A stretch of 8,057 bases of DNA from an uncultured Mediterraneibacter sp. (GCF_934330165.1 NZ_CAKRGI010000048.1:1-8057); one strand, 5' to 3'. Positions 1-4,964 are shown, counted from the stretch's first letter. Notes: a model not told the origin generated them from the sequence alone. Made by a program: numbers and translations.

Positions 1-84
1 GTTACAAACGGTCAACGGGCTGAGGTAAAGCGGGCTCTGCACTGCGAAGGAATATCCTGCTTTCCGCGTCCGATCCGCTTTTAA
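1..84 (+). other. Possible 3' tail of an upstream coding region (unidentified)
   Basis: Reading frame 1 is open from the window edge for 27 codons and ends at TAA (82-84), with a peptide ending FPRPIRF that I do not recognise. The stretch is visibly richer in G+C than the DNA after it, which fits either a coding tail or a structured RNA. A 7-bp inverted repeat, AAAGCGG (27-33) with CCGCTTT (75-81), followed by four T residues, could be a weak long-loop terminator. The other two forward frames stop within about 30 bases. No start is visible, so neither product nor even coding status can be assigned. Confidence 0.2.
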
Positions 85-134
85 AAAGTTAGCTGATTCT
101 TTATAGCGTATCACCCCAACAAATACAAATTTCA

Positions 135-143
135 TGCTATAAT
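135..143 (+). promoter_or_regulatory. Extended -10 promoter of the GIY-YIG gene
   Basis: TGCTATAAT is a perfect TGnTATAAT extended -10 element; no good -35 hexamer lies 16-18 bp upstream, as is common for extended -10 promoters. Transcription would start near 150, almost on the Shine-Dalgarno GAGGTGA (150-156), so the leader would be only about 11 nt long. Confidence 0.5.
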
Positions 144-160
144 AACTTCGAGGTGATTTT

Positions 161-427
161 TTGAATTATACATACATTTTAAAATGCAGGGATGGAAGTT
201 TATATACCGGATGGACGAATGATCTTGAGCAGCGTGTGGCTGCCCACAATACAGGAAAAGGTGCAAAATATACGAAAGCAAGGCGTCCTGTTGAGTTGGT
301 TTATTTTGAAGAATTTGAAACCAAAGAACAGGCGATGAAAAGAGAATATGTGATTAAGCAGATGGCAAGAAAAGATAAATTAGAACTGGTTCAGAGAAAA
401 GAAAAGGTGGATGATCGGAGCGGATAA
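161..427 (+). CDS. GIY-YIG nuclease superfamily protein (UPF0213/YazA-YhbQ type)
   Basis: This is a small single-domain GIY-YIG fold protein of 88 aa, the usual length for the UPF0213 family. The GIY half is represented by Y3-x-Y5-I-L, and the YIG half by Y15-T-G17. They are followed by R25, and by E62 in the AMKREYVIK segment, the position of the metal-binding glutamate in GIY-YIG nucleases. The rest of the core (around residues 33-50, GKGAKYTKARRP) matches the family pattern. Members of this family are predicted DNA-acting nucleases, and some have been linked to DNA repair, but the role here is inferred from the fold only. The start is TTG at 161, supported by GAGGTGA at 150-156 with 4 nt spacing. 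The basic C-terminal tail is variable. The gene stands alone, and its 3' end faces the terminator of the perR-rubrerythrin operon. Confidence 0.93.
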   Translation: MNYTYILKCRDGSLYTGWTNDLEQRVAAHNTGKGAKYTKARRPVELVYFEEFETKEQAMKREYVIKQMARKDKLELVQRKEKVDDRSG

Positions 428-484
428 GTAGAAGATAAAGTAAAGATTAAAATAGAGGAAGGATCAGGTACAGGAAGATAAAAA

Positions 485-526
485 GATGCCAGGATGAGAA
501 ACTACGCTGCTTCTCATCCTGGCATT
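485..526 (-). terminator. Rho-independent terminator of the perR-rubrerythrin operon
   Basis: A perfect 15-bp stem (486-500 with 511-525) encloses a 10-nt loop (501-510), with one further G-T pair outside it. Read on the minus strand the stem is followed by CTTTTTA, a usable U-tract, so it mainly serves the leftward operon whose last gene ends at 572. On the plus strand the following bases (TATCTATCATTT) are only moderately T-rich, so it may weakly stop the GIY-YIG transcript too. Confidence 0.9.
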
Positions 527-571
527 ATCTATCATTTCGAAAGAAGGGTGTATAAGATCTGCAAATCGGAA

Positions 572-1114
572 TTAACCAAAGTATCTCTTAAGAAGCCCCT
601 CGAAAGCCTTTCCATGTCTTGCTTCATCTCTTGCCATCTCGTGAACTGTATCGTGGATCGCATCAAGATTTGCAGCTTTTGCTCTCTTTGCAAGGTCGAA
701 TTTACCTTCTGTAGCACCATGCTCAGCTTCTACTCTCATCTCAAGATTCTTCTTTGTGCTGTCTGTAACAACTTCACCGAGGAGTTCTGCAAACTTGGCA
801 GCATGTTCAGCCTCTTCATAAGCTGCTTTCTCCCAGTACAGACCAATCTCAGGATAACCTTCTCTGTGAGCAACTCTTGCCATTGCAAGATACATACCTA
901 CCTCAGAGCATTCGCCCTCAAAATTCGCTCTTAAATCAGCAAGAATATCTTCACTGACACCTTTGGCAACACCTACTACATGCTCAGCAGCCCATGTCTT
1001 TTCACCGGATACTTCTTTAAACTTGTCAGCACCTACATGACAGACTGGACATTCAGCCGGTGCAGCATCTCCCTCGTAAACATAACCACATACTGTACAT
1101 ACAAATTTCTTCAT
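572..1114 (-). CDS. Reverse rubrerythrin (rubredoxin domain first)
   Basis: This cytoplasmic non-haem iron protein reduces hydrogen peroxide in anaerobes. The 180-aa protein begins with a rubredoxin-like Fe(Cys)4 module, C6-x2-C9-G and C22-P-V-C25. A four-helix ferritin-like diiron domain follows (about residues 55-178). Its carboxylate/histidine ligand motifs are visible as E66/E68, E101-A-E-H104, E129/E131 and E164-A-R-H167. Classical rubrerythrins carry the rubredoxin module at the C-terminus, so this is the reverse arrangement known from clostridia, where electrons come from NADH through a rubredoxin reductase. The start ATG at 1114 has AGGAG (minus strand, 1124-1128) at 9 nt. It lies 36 bp downstream of perR on the same strand with no terminator between, so the two are almost certainly co-transcribed and derepressed by peroxide. 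No start or length anomaly is seen. Confidence 0.95.
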   Translation of the reverse strand: MKKFVCTVCGYVYEGDAAPAECPVCHVGADKFKEVSGEKTWAAEHVVGVAKGVSEDILADLRANFEGECSEVGMYLAMARVAHREGYPEIGLYWEKAAYEEAEHAAKFAELLGEVVTDSTKKNLEMRVEAEHGATEGKFDLAKRAKAANLDAIHDTVHEMARDEARHGKAFEGLLKRYFG

Positions 1115-1150
1115 AATCGTAATCTCCTTTTCTTTTAAATAAAATATAAG

Positions 1151-1546
1151 TTAAGACTTTCTAATGCAGTCACTGCATTCTCCATAAAATAAAGTGGAAC
1201 TGGAAGTGATCATTCCATCAAAACAGTCATTCGCAAGACGGTTCATCTCTTCAATACTTTTCATATCCAGTTCAAGATCCAGTAACCGCCCGCATTTCGT
1301 ACATAAGAAATGATTGTGCGGCTGTACGGTTCCATCAAATCTGTCTCCTCCGTCAGGTGTTGATATCTTGATCGCCTCACCGATGTCTGTAAGCAGATTT
1401 AGATTCCGATATACAGTGCCAAGACTGATATTGGGAAATTCCTTCTTTACATGCATATATACGGTATCGGCTGTTGGATGTTCCTTGGTGGATGCGAGAT
1501 AATGCTTGATCGCTTCACGCTGTCGGCTGTATTTTAATGCTGCCAT
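1151..1546 (-). CDS. perR: Fur-family peroxide-sensing repressor (PerR-like)
   Basis: This 131-aa DNA-binding metalloregulator has a winged helix at about residues 8-70 (recognition segment NISLGTVYRNLNLL) and a dimerisation domain after it. The structural zinc site is complete: C82-T-K-C85 and C124-S-D-C127. The five ligands of the regulatory Fe/Mn site of Bacillus PerR have clear counterparts: H23 (EHPTAD), D71 (DRFDG), H77 and H79 (PHNHF), and D90 (LLDLE). H23 and H77 match the two histidines oxidised by peroxide in Bacillus PerR. This ligand set and the linkage to rubrerythrin favour PerR over Fur or Zur. Start ATG at 1546 has a G-rich ribosome site (minus strand, 1553-1559). It is first in the perR-rubrerythrin operon and probably represses itself through the palindrome at 1604-1630. 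Peroxide or metal specificity is inferred, not shown. Confidence 0.9.
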   Translation of the reverse strand: MAALKYSRQREAIKHYLASTKEHPTADTVYMHVKKEFPNISLGTVYRNLNLLTDIGEAIKISTPDGGDRFDGTVQPHNHFLCTKCGRLLDLELDMKSIEEMNRLANDCFDGMITSSSTLFYGECSDCIRKS

Positions 1547-1603
1547 AAGAATCCCCCTTTCTAATGATGAAGAAATGGATCAGTATCTTCATCGACTTTA
1601 AAT

Positions 1604-1630
1604 TGATAACAGTAACGATTACTGTGATTA
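1604..1630. promoter_or_regulatory. Candidate PerR operator (imperfect palindrome)
   Basis: A 12-bp imperfect inverted repeat (TGATAACAGTAA, 1604-1615, against TTACTGTGATTA, 1619-1630; 10 of 12 positions complementary) surrounds a 3-nt spacer. The inner seven pairs, ACAGTAA/TTACTGT, are perfect. It sits across the predicted transcription start of perR (about 1625), the expected place for an autorepressor. The AT-rich TGATAA...TTA character recalls Fur/PerR boxes, but the classic 7-1-7 spacing is not matched exactly. Confidence 0.55.
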
Positions 1631-1631
1631 G

Positions 1632-1660
1632 AATATAACTCGATTTTTCGGAATTGTCAA
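1632..1660 (-). promoter_or_regulatory. Sigma-A-type promoter of the perR-rubrerythrin operon
   Basis: On the minus strand, TTGACA (1655-1660) is a perfect -35. It is separated by 17 bp from TATATT (1632-1637), a five-of-six -10. Initiation is expected near 1625, giving a leader of about 80 nt before perR. Confidence 0.8.
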
Positions 1661-1681
1661 CTATATTTCTGAAAAAAATTC

Positions 1682-1759
1682 AAAAATATTTTCAAACCAT
1701 AAAAGCTTCCTTAATATAGAAAAATATATTTTCAAGCTGCAAAAACTTTTTTGATATAG
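1682..1759. repeat. Imperfect tandem duplication of about 38-40 bp
   Basis: Unit 1 (1682-1719) and unit 2 (1720-1759) abut. Both begin AAAAATAT and end ATATAG. Allowing a 2-nt AT insertion in unit 2, the first 8 positions are identical and 22 of the next 30 match, and all eight mismatches are transitions. The low base complexity means part of the similarity could be chance. Confidence 0.55.
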
Positions 1760-1890
1760 GTAGATAGAAGTAGTCGGAGCTTCTTTTTAAATATTACAAA
1801 AATATTAAAAATAAAGTTAAAAATAGACGAAGAAGAGAGAATGATGACAGATTAAAAGGGATGAAAATAATGAAAAAAGCATAAACTATG

Positions 1891-1919
1891 TTGACATTAC
1901 AACAAGATATTGATACAAT
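1891..1919 (+). promoter_or_regulatory. Sigma-A-type promoter of the NlpC/P60 hydrolase gene
   Basis: TTGACA (1891-1896), a 17-bp spacer and TACAAT (1914-1919) form a near-consensus promoter with the start expected around 1926, leaving a leader of about 74 nt. A perfect 9-bp inverted repeat brackets it: AACTATGTT (1884-1892) overlaps the -35, and AACATAGTT (1928-1936) lies just after the start point. Confidence 0.85.
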
Positions 1920-1999
1920 CCGATTGTAACATAGTTAACAAATATGTAACATTTAGAACTTCCTACAAAAGATAAAAAGAGAAAGTAAGGAGGTTTTAT

Positions 2000-3070
2000 A
2001 TGAAAAAATTGTATATGGGACAAAAGATGATCGTATCTGCACTGGCAGGTATGATATTGATTCCGGGGAGTGTAGTCAGGATACAGGCAGCAGAAAATGA
2101 AGAACAGCAGTCTGTCGTACTGACTGCAGGAATTGAATCGGCACTGGAAGCGTGTTACAGGACAAAGGTAAAAGAAAATCTTCAGCTCTATCTTGTGCCA
2201 ACAGACGAGGGTGAGTATTTGAATATAGCGTTTTCTGACACGGATGATTTCACTTATGTCAGAAGCGAACCGGATGAGAACAGTGACTGGACAGGAAAAT
2301 TATATAAAGATTCAACGGTTGAAGTTCTGGAATATCTGGATGGATGGACAAAGATCCGGTCAGGTGAGGCAGAAGGATATGTTCCAGCAGAAAAACTGTT
2401 TACAGGAGAAGATGCCCGTATTCATTCAGGGGAGTACGAAGAGAGTACGGCAACTGTGACGGCAGACAGACTGAATGTAAGAGCCGGAACCGGAACAGAT
2501 ACAGAGGTACTGACTCAGATTAGTGAAGGAGAGACTTATGAGCTCCGGGGTGAGCAGTCAGATGGCTGGTATCCGGTGAAAGTCGGGGAGATCAATGGCT
2601 GGGTATATGGAGCCTATGTCACGACGGAAACTTCTTATTCTTATGGGGAGACGAAAGAACAGGAAGAGGCACGTATTGCAGCTGAAGAAGAACAGAAAGT
2701 GCAGGAGGCAGCAGCGGCATCACTGGTTTCAAAAGGACAGTCAGTAGTGGACTATGCATATCAGTTCCTTGGTAATCCGTATGTCTGGGGAGGCACAAGT
2801 CTTACAAATGGGGCAGACTGTTCCGGGTTTGTCCAGTCAGTTTACGCACATTTCGGAATCAGCCTCCCCAGGACATCCTATGAACAGAGAACAGCGGGTT
2901 ATGAAATCAGCTATACAGAGGCACAGCCGGGAGATTTGATCCTTTATGAAGGACATGTGGGTATCTATATGGGAGATGGGAAGATTATAAATGCTATGAA
3001 TGAAGCACAGGGCATTGGAATTTGCAGTGCGACATATACGAATATTGTGGCAGTTCGGAGAGTACTGTAG
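2000..3070 (+). CDS. Secreted SH3-domain NlpC/P60 (C40 family) cell-wall peptidase
   Basis: This is an exported peptidoglycan hydrolase, expected to cut within stem peptides (gamma-D-glutamyl bond type). The 356-aa precursor starts with a signal peptide: a basic start, a hydrophobic core at about residues 11-23, and likely cleavage after IQA at residue 30. Two bacterial SH3 modules follow at about 82-136 and 151-207. The second carries the typical DRLNVRAGTGT signature and ends in GWVYGAYV. An alanine/glutamate-rich linker (about 217-242) leads to the NlpC/P60 domain (about 246-356). The catalytic cysteine is C274 in ADCSGF, the histidine is H319 in GHVGIYMG, and the third polar residue is N331 where many relatives have histidine. 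The AAGGAGG site (1987-1993) fits ATG 2000. It is monocistronic with its own promoter; no hairpin terminator is evident after it. The substrate cannot be told from sequence. Confidence 0.95.
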   Translation: MKKLYMGQKMIVSALAGMILIPGSVVRIQAAENEEQQSVVLTAGIESALEACYRTKVKENLQLYLVPTDEGEYLNIAFSDTDDFTYVRSEPDENSDWTGKLYKDSTVEVLEYLDGWTKIRSGEAEGYVPAEKLFTGEDARIHSGEYEESTATVTADRLNVRAGTGTDTEVLTQISEGETYELRGEQSDGWYPVKVGEINGWVYGAYVTTETSYSYGETKEQEEARIAAEEEQKVQEAAAASLVSKGQSVVDYAYQFLGNPYVWGGTSLTNGADCSGFVQSVYAHFGISLPRTSYEQRTAGYEISYTEAQPGDLILYEGHVGIYMGDGKIINAMNEAQGIGICSATYTNIVAVRRVL

Positions 3071-3191
3071 AAGTTGAGTGATAATTCAGATGGCAAGAAC
3101 TGACACGACCTGAAATTTAAATAAGCAAAATGCACAAAAATGTAGAATTTTGTAAAAAGCGGTCGAATAGATCGAAAATGGAGTTTTCAAC

Positions 3192-3263
3192 TTATCCACA
3201 TTAAAAACCTAGAAAAAGGTGGAAAAATATAACGTTTTTAAAAAGTTATCCACATTATCCACA
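3192..3263 (+). promoter_or_regulatory. DnaA-box cluster (three perfect nonamers)
   Basis: TTATCCACA occurs exactly at 3192-3200, 3246-3254 and 3255-3263, all in the same orientation. The last two are head-to-tail with no spacer, and the first lies 54 bp upstream. This is the bacterial DnaA consensus nonamer. The DNA around it is strongly AT-rich. The region is not next to dnaA, dnaN or other origin genes within this window, so a DnaA-titrating or regulatory cluster is more likely than the main origin. Confidence 0.65.
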
Positions 3264-3305
3264 CGAAATTCACACTTTTTGGTGGATTACTTTTAAATAA
3301 AAAGA

Positions 3306-3317
3306 GAACGAACGTTT
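3306..3317. promoter_or_regulatory. Candidate LexA (SOS) box
   Basis: GAACGAACGTTT fits the clostridial LexA pattern GAAC-N4-GTTT. With one flanking base on each side it matches 12 of 14 positions of the Bacillus consensus CGAACRNRYGTTYG; only the two outermost bases differ. It lies about 120 bp upstream of the promoter at 3435-3463, which is far for direct repression, so it may be chance or serve an unrecognised transcript. Confidence 0.3.
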
Positions 3318-3434
3318 TGTGTAGAAGTCATGAAAATAGAAAAATGTCGAAAAAAAGAAAGAAAAGAATTGACTTTTAAGAAGTTGTAAAATCAGTGGAG
3401 TTTAAAAAGAAAAATCTGAAAATTCGAAAAATAG

Positions 3435-3463
3435 TTGATAAAACCAGGTCGAAGGACTATAAT
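3435..3463 (+). promoter_or_regulatory. Sigma-A-type promoter of the DUF1858 gene
   Basis: TTGATA (3435-3440), a 17-bp spacer and a perfect TATAAT (3458-3463) predict a start near 3470 and a leader of about 27 nt that contains the AAGGAGGA ribosome site (3482-3489). Confidence 0.85.
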
Positions 3464-3496
3464 GTAAAGCACGAAAAATAGAAGGAGGAATCAGCA

Positions 3497-3706
3497 ATGG
3501 CACAGATTTCTAAAGAGACAAGAATTGGCGAACTTCTCGTTACATTTCCAGAAGCAGCTCCGATTCTGATGGAAATTGGAATGCACTGCCTTGGATGCCC
3601 GGCATCTCAGATGGAATCTCTGGAAGAAGCAGCAATGGTTCATGGAATCGACAGTGACCTTCTTGTAGAGAAGATTAATGCAGCGATGGCAGCGGCAGGA
3701 AAATAA
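3497..3706 (+). CDS. DUF1858 redox-disulfide protein (hybrid-cluster-protein-associated type)
   Basis: This is a 69-aa soluble protein made only of the DUF1858 domain. The family is also described as a redox disulfide domain often found with hybrid cluster protein. The key motif is C31-L-G-C34 followed by PAS, a CxxC pair at the start of a helix that can form a disulfide or bind metal. Before it lies the family's typical segment (residues 8-30: [21 protein letters not shown]), and after it a helical tail rich in alanine and glutamate. The start ATG at 3497 follows AAGGAGGA with 7 nt spacing. The gene has its own strong promoter and ends in a strong terminator, so it is monocistronic and probably well expressed. 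Its partner is unknown. Being near PerR and rubrerythrin suggests, but does not show, a part in redox balance. Confidence 0.9.
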   Translation: MAQISKETRIGELLVTFPEAAPILMEIGMHCLGCPASQMESLEEAAMVHGIDSDLLVEKINAAMAAAGK

Positions 3707-3737
3707 TAAAAGAAGCGGAAACGTTTCATGAAAATTG

Positions 3738-3780
3738 AAAGCCCCTGATATCAGGAAATCCTGATGTCAGGGGCTTTTTT
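3738..3780 (+). terminator. Shared bidirectional terminator between the DUF1858 gene and mecA
   Basis: An 18-bp stem (3738-3755 with 3760-3777, one G-T pair) closes on a 4-nt AAAT loop and runs into a T tract ending at 3780. On the minus strand the stem is followed by TTTCAATTTTC, so it can also stop mecA, which ends only 17 bp away at 3797. Confidence 0.95.
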
Positions 3781-3796
3781 GTTGTCAACTATACGG

Positions 3797-4531
3797 TTAA
3801 AGTGCTGCCAGTTTCTGTACTGCATCCGCTGATACGATGATCTCGCAATGTTCTTCAAGAAAAGCAAGGATTGTAGAATCTGCTTTTTCAGGAGTGCTAT
3901 ATTCCGAAAGCATATTACATATCTTATTAAATTCCTGATCAGAAGAAGAACCAGGTGCAAGTGCAAGGATATAAGTGTTATTCTCTTTATCTTTATAAAG
4001 TGTATTCGCATTCTTATAGAATGGAGCTGCAAGGTGTGCGGCTCGAATCACAGAATCTAAAGTGCTAAATGAGAAAAGGCGAAGCGTAAGCTGCGGTCCG
4101 GAAACGTCTTCTTCCTGTTCCCCTTCGGCGGATGCGGAAGGAAGACCTGCCGCTGCTTCTTTTACTTTATTGAGCAGGTCAAGAAATTCGTCTGCTCCCT
4201 GCAACTTTTCGAGTACATCATTGTTCACTGTATCTGAATCGCCGAGCGGTGTAAATTTTGAAAACCGGGTATCCAGTTCTTCAGGGTCTTCAACTTTCGT
4301 TATGATCAGTACGATCGAATCCGCAGAGGAAGGAATCGCCTCGATCATGAGCGGAAGATCTTCCGCATCAAAACCGAAATCAAACGATGCCTGCTGCATC
4401 ATATCCCGAAATAAAGATTTTGCTTTCTCAGTACCATAAGCCAGCTCGCTGAGCTTTAAATGGCGGGCTGCCAGATCAGCATGTGTCAACGTACAACGAA
4501 TTTGATTATCATTGATTTTTTCAATTTTCAT
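3797..4531 (-). CDS. mecA: Adaptor protein MecA
   Basis: MecA is a cytoplasmic adaptor that delivers target proteins (ComK in Bacillus) to the ClpC-ClpP protease and helps assemble the ClpC hexamer. At 244 aa the protein is slightly longer than the Bacillus protein. The N-terminal target-binding domain (1-80) opens with the family signature MKIEKINDNQIRCTL and contains a LFRDMMQQASFDF helix. An acidic, low-complexity linker follows (about 126-146). The C-terminal ClpC-binding domain (147-244) shows LRLFSFSTLDSVIRAA and TLYKDKENNTYILAL. I place the start at ATG 4531, not the upstream in-frame codon at 4624. It matches the family N-terminus, has GAGGGA (4541-4546) 9 nt away, and the longer form would begin upstream of the predicted transcription start. 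It converges on the DUF1858 gene. Competence or sporulation targets here are unknown. Confidence 0.93.
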   Translation of the reverse strand: MKIEKINDNQIRCTLTHADLAARHLKLSELAYGTEKAKSLFRDMMQQASFDFGFDAEDLPLMIEAIPSSADSIVLIITKVEDPEELDTRFSKFTPLGDSDTVNNDVLEKLQGADEFLDLLNKVKEAAAGLPSASAEGEQEEDVSGPQLTLRLFSFSTLDSVIRAAHLAAPFYKNANTLYKDKENNTYILALAPGSSSDQEFNKICNMLSEYSTPEKADSTILAFLEEHCEIIVSADAVQKLAAL

Positions 4532-4613
4532 ATGATCACATCCCTCTCTTCTATATAAAATAATATGAGTATTGAATGACTTTGATCCAATAAGATATAT
4601 CATTTCACTGTCT

Positions 4614-4642
4614 AGTATAAGCAAAAATCAAAAAGATGTAAA
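4614..4642 (-). promoter_or_regulatory. Sigma-A-type promoter of mecA
   Basis: On the minus strand, TTTACA (4637-4642), 17 bp and TATACT (4614-4619) place initiation near 4607, with a leader of about 76 nt. This also argues against translation from 4624. Confidence 0.75.
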
Positions 4643-4685
4643 GAAAAAGAGGATAAGTTTATAATTCTTTCATCCTATTTTTCCG

Positions 4686-4715
4686 TTATCAACAAATTCA
4701 CATAGCTTATCAACA
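4686..4715 (+). promoter_or_regulatory. Two DnaA-box-like nonamers
   Basis: TTATCAACA occurs at 4686-4694 and 4707-4715, each one mismatch from TTATCCACA. The copies are 21 bp apart, two helical turns, in the same orientation. AAATTCACA (4694-4702) lies between them; the same word follows the perfect tandem boxes at 3266-3274. Confidence 0.35.
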
Positions 4716-4724
4716 ATAAACACA

Positions 4725-4754
4725 TTGAAAAATACTTTATTCTGCCCATATAAT
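4725..4754 (+). promoter_or_regulatory. Candidate promoter for the 86-aa gene
   Basis: TTGAAA (4725-4730), an 18-bp spacer and a perfect TATAAT (4749-4754) predict initiation near 4761. The resulting leader of about 205 nt before the 86-aa gene is unusually long for this window. Confidence 0.65.
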
Positions 4755-4964
4755 GACACTTACAGAAGACAGCGTTCAGGATAACGACTCAGAAGAAAGG
4801 AGATTCGGGAAAGATTCAAATGGAGAAAATGATTTGCTGCAGGTGGTGCTGTCTTCGCAGTTCGCATAAATACTCAACAGTATGTCACAATACTTCCAAC
4901 GGGTCTTCAAAAATGCGGACATAAGGTTATCAGTATCTGCAGGGAGAGGAGAGAGTATACGCCA

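Larger units (their letters stand above)
1547..1999. other. AT-rich divergent intergenic region between perR and the NlpC/P60 gene
   Basis: These 453 bp contain two back-to-back promoters (perR leftward, the hydrolase rightward) about 230 bp apart. They also hold the candidate PerR operator, an imperfect tandem duplication at 1682-1759, and an inverted repeat and TGTAAC repeats around the rightward promoter. I see no convincing gene in it; the only ATG-started frames are a few codons long. The stretch from about 1760 to 1880 is simple A-rich sequence in which I recognise nothing. Confidence 0.75.
3071..3496. other. AT-rich intergenic region with DnaA boxes and an SOS-like site
   Basis: These 426 bp lack any credible gene. 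They hold three perfect DnaA-box nonamers (3192-3200, 3246-3254, 3255-3263), an SOS-box-like sequence (3306-3317), and the promoter of the DUF1858 gene (3435-3463). The rest is A-rich on the plus strand with several short TCGAAAA-like words. No terminator hairpin for the upstream hydrolase gene is recognisable. Confidence 0.75.
4532..4964. other. Divergent intergenic region between mecA and the 86-aa gene
   Basis: These 433 bp contain the mecA promoter (leftward), two DnaA-like nonamers one base from consensus (4686-4694, 4707-4715), and a rightward promoter (4725-4754). A stretch of about 205 bp before the 86-aa gene is less AT-rich, with open frames of up to 38 codons in shifting frames and a 9-bp long-range inverted repeat (GAAGACAGC 4765-4773, GCTGTCTTC 4848-4856). 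I cannot assign a known riboswitch to that leader. Confidence 0.7.

Noticed and set aside
494..934. 146-aa open frame on the plus strand
   Set aside because: It lies antisense to the rubrerythrin gene, starts inside the terminator hairpin and has a cysteine- and leucine-rich shadow composition with no family match.
3071..3496. Main chromosomal origin (oriC)
   Set aside because: DnaA boxes and AT-rich DNA fit, but none of the usual neighbours (dnaA, dnaN, rpmH, gyrB) is in the window, and only three perfect boxes are present. A titration or regulatory cluster is the safer reading.
3751..4060. Open frames on both strands overlapping the mecA 3' half, and similar ones inside the GH18 gene
   Set aside because: They are shadows of well-supported genes in other frames with no signal, ribosome site or family resemblance.
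4532..4624. Longer N-terminus for MecA starting at 4624
   Set aside because: The added 31 residues do not belong to the MecA family pattern, and the codon lies upstream of the predicted transcription start near 4607.
4650..4676. AGGAT/ATCCT hairpin as a terminator
   Set aside because: The stem is only 5 bp with a 17-nt loop and sits just upstream of the mecA promoter with no converging transcript to stop.
4838..4862. T-box leader
   Set aside because: CAGGTGGTGCTG looks a little like the T-box core GGGTGGNACCGCG, but there is no terminator/antiterminator pair and the downstream gene is not an aminoacyl-tRNA synthetase or amino-acid gene.
4820..4924. 34-aa cysteine-rich small protein (MEKMICCRWCC...)
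   Set aside because: The nearest ribosome-like site (AAAGGAG, 4796-4802) is 17 nt away, the frame overlaps two other open frames, and the late part is not protein-like.
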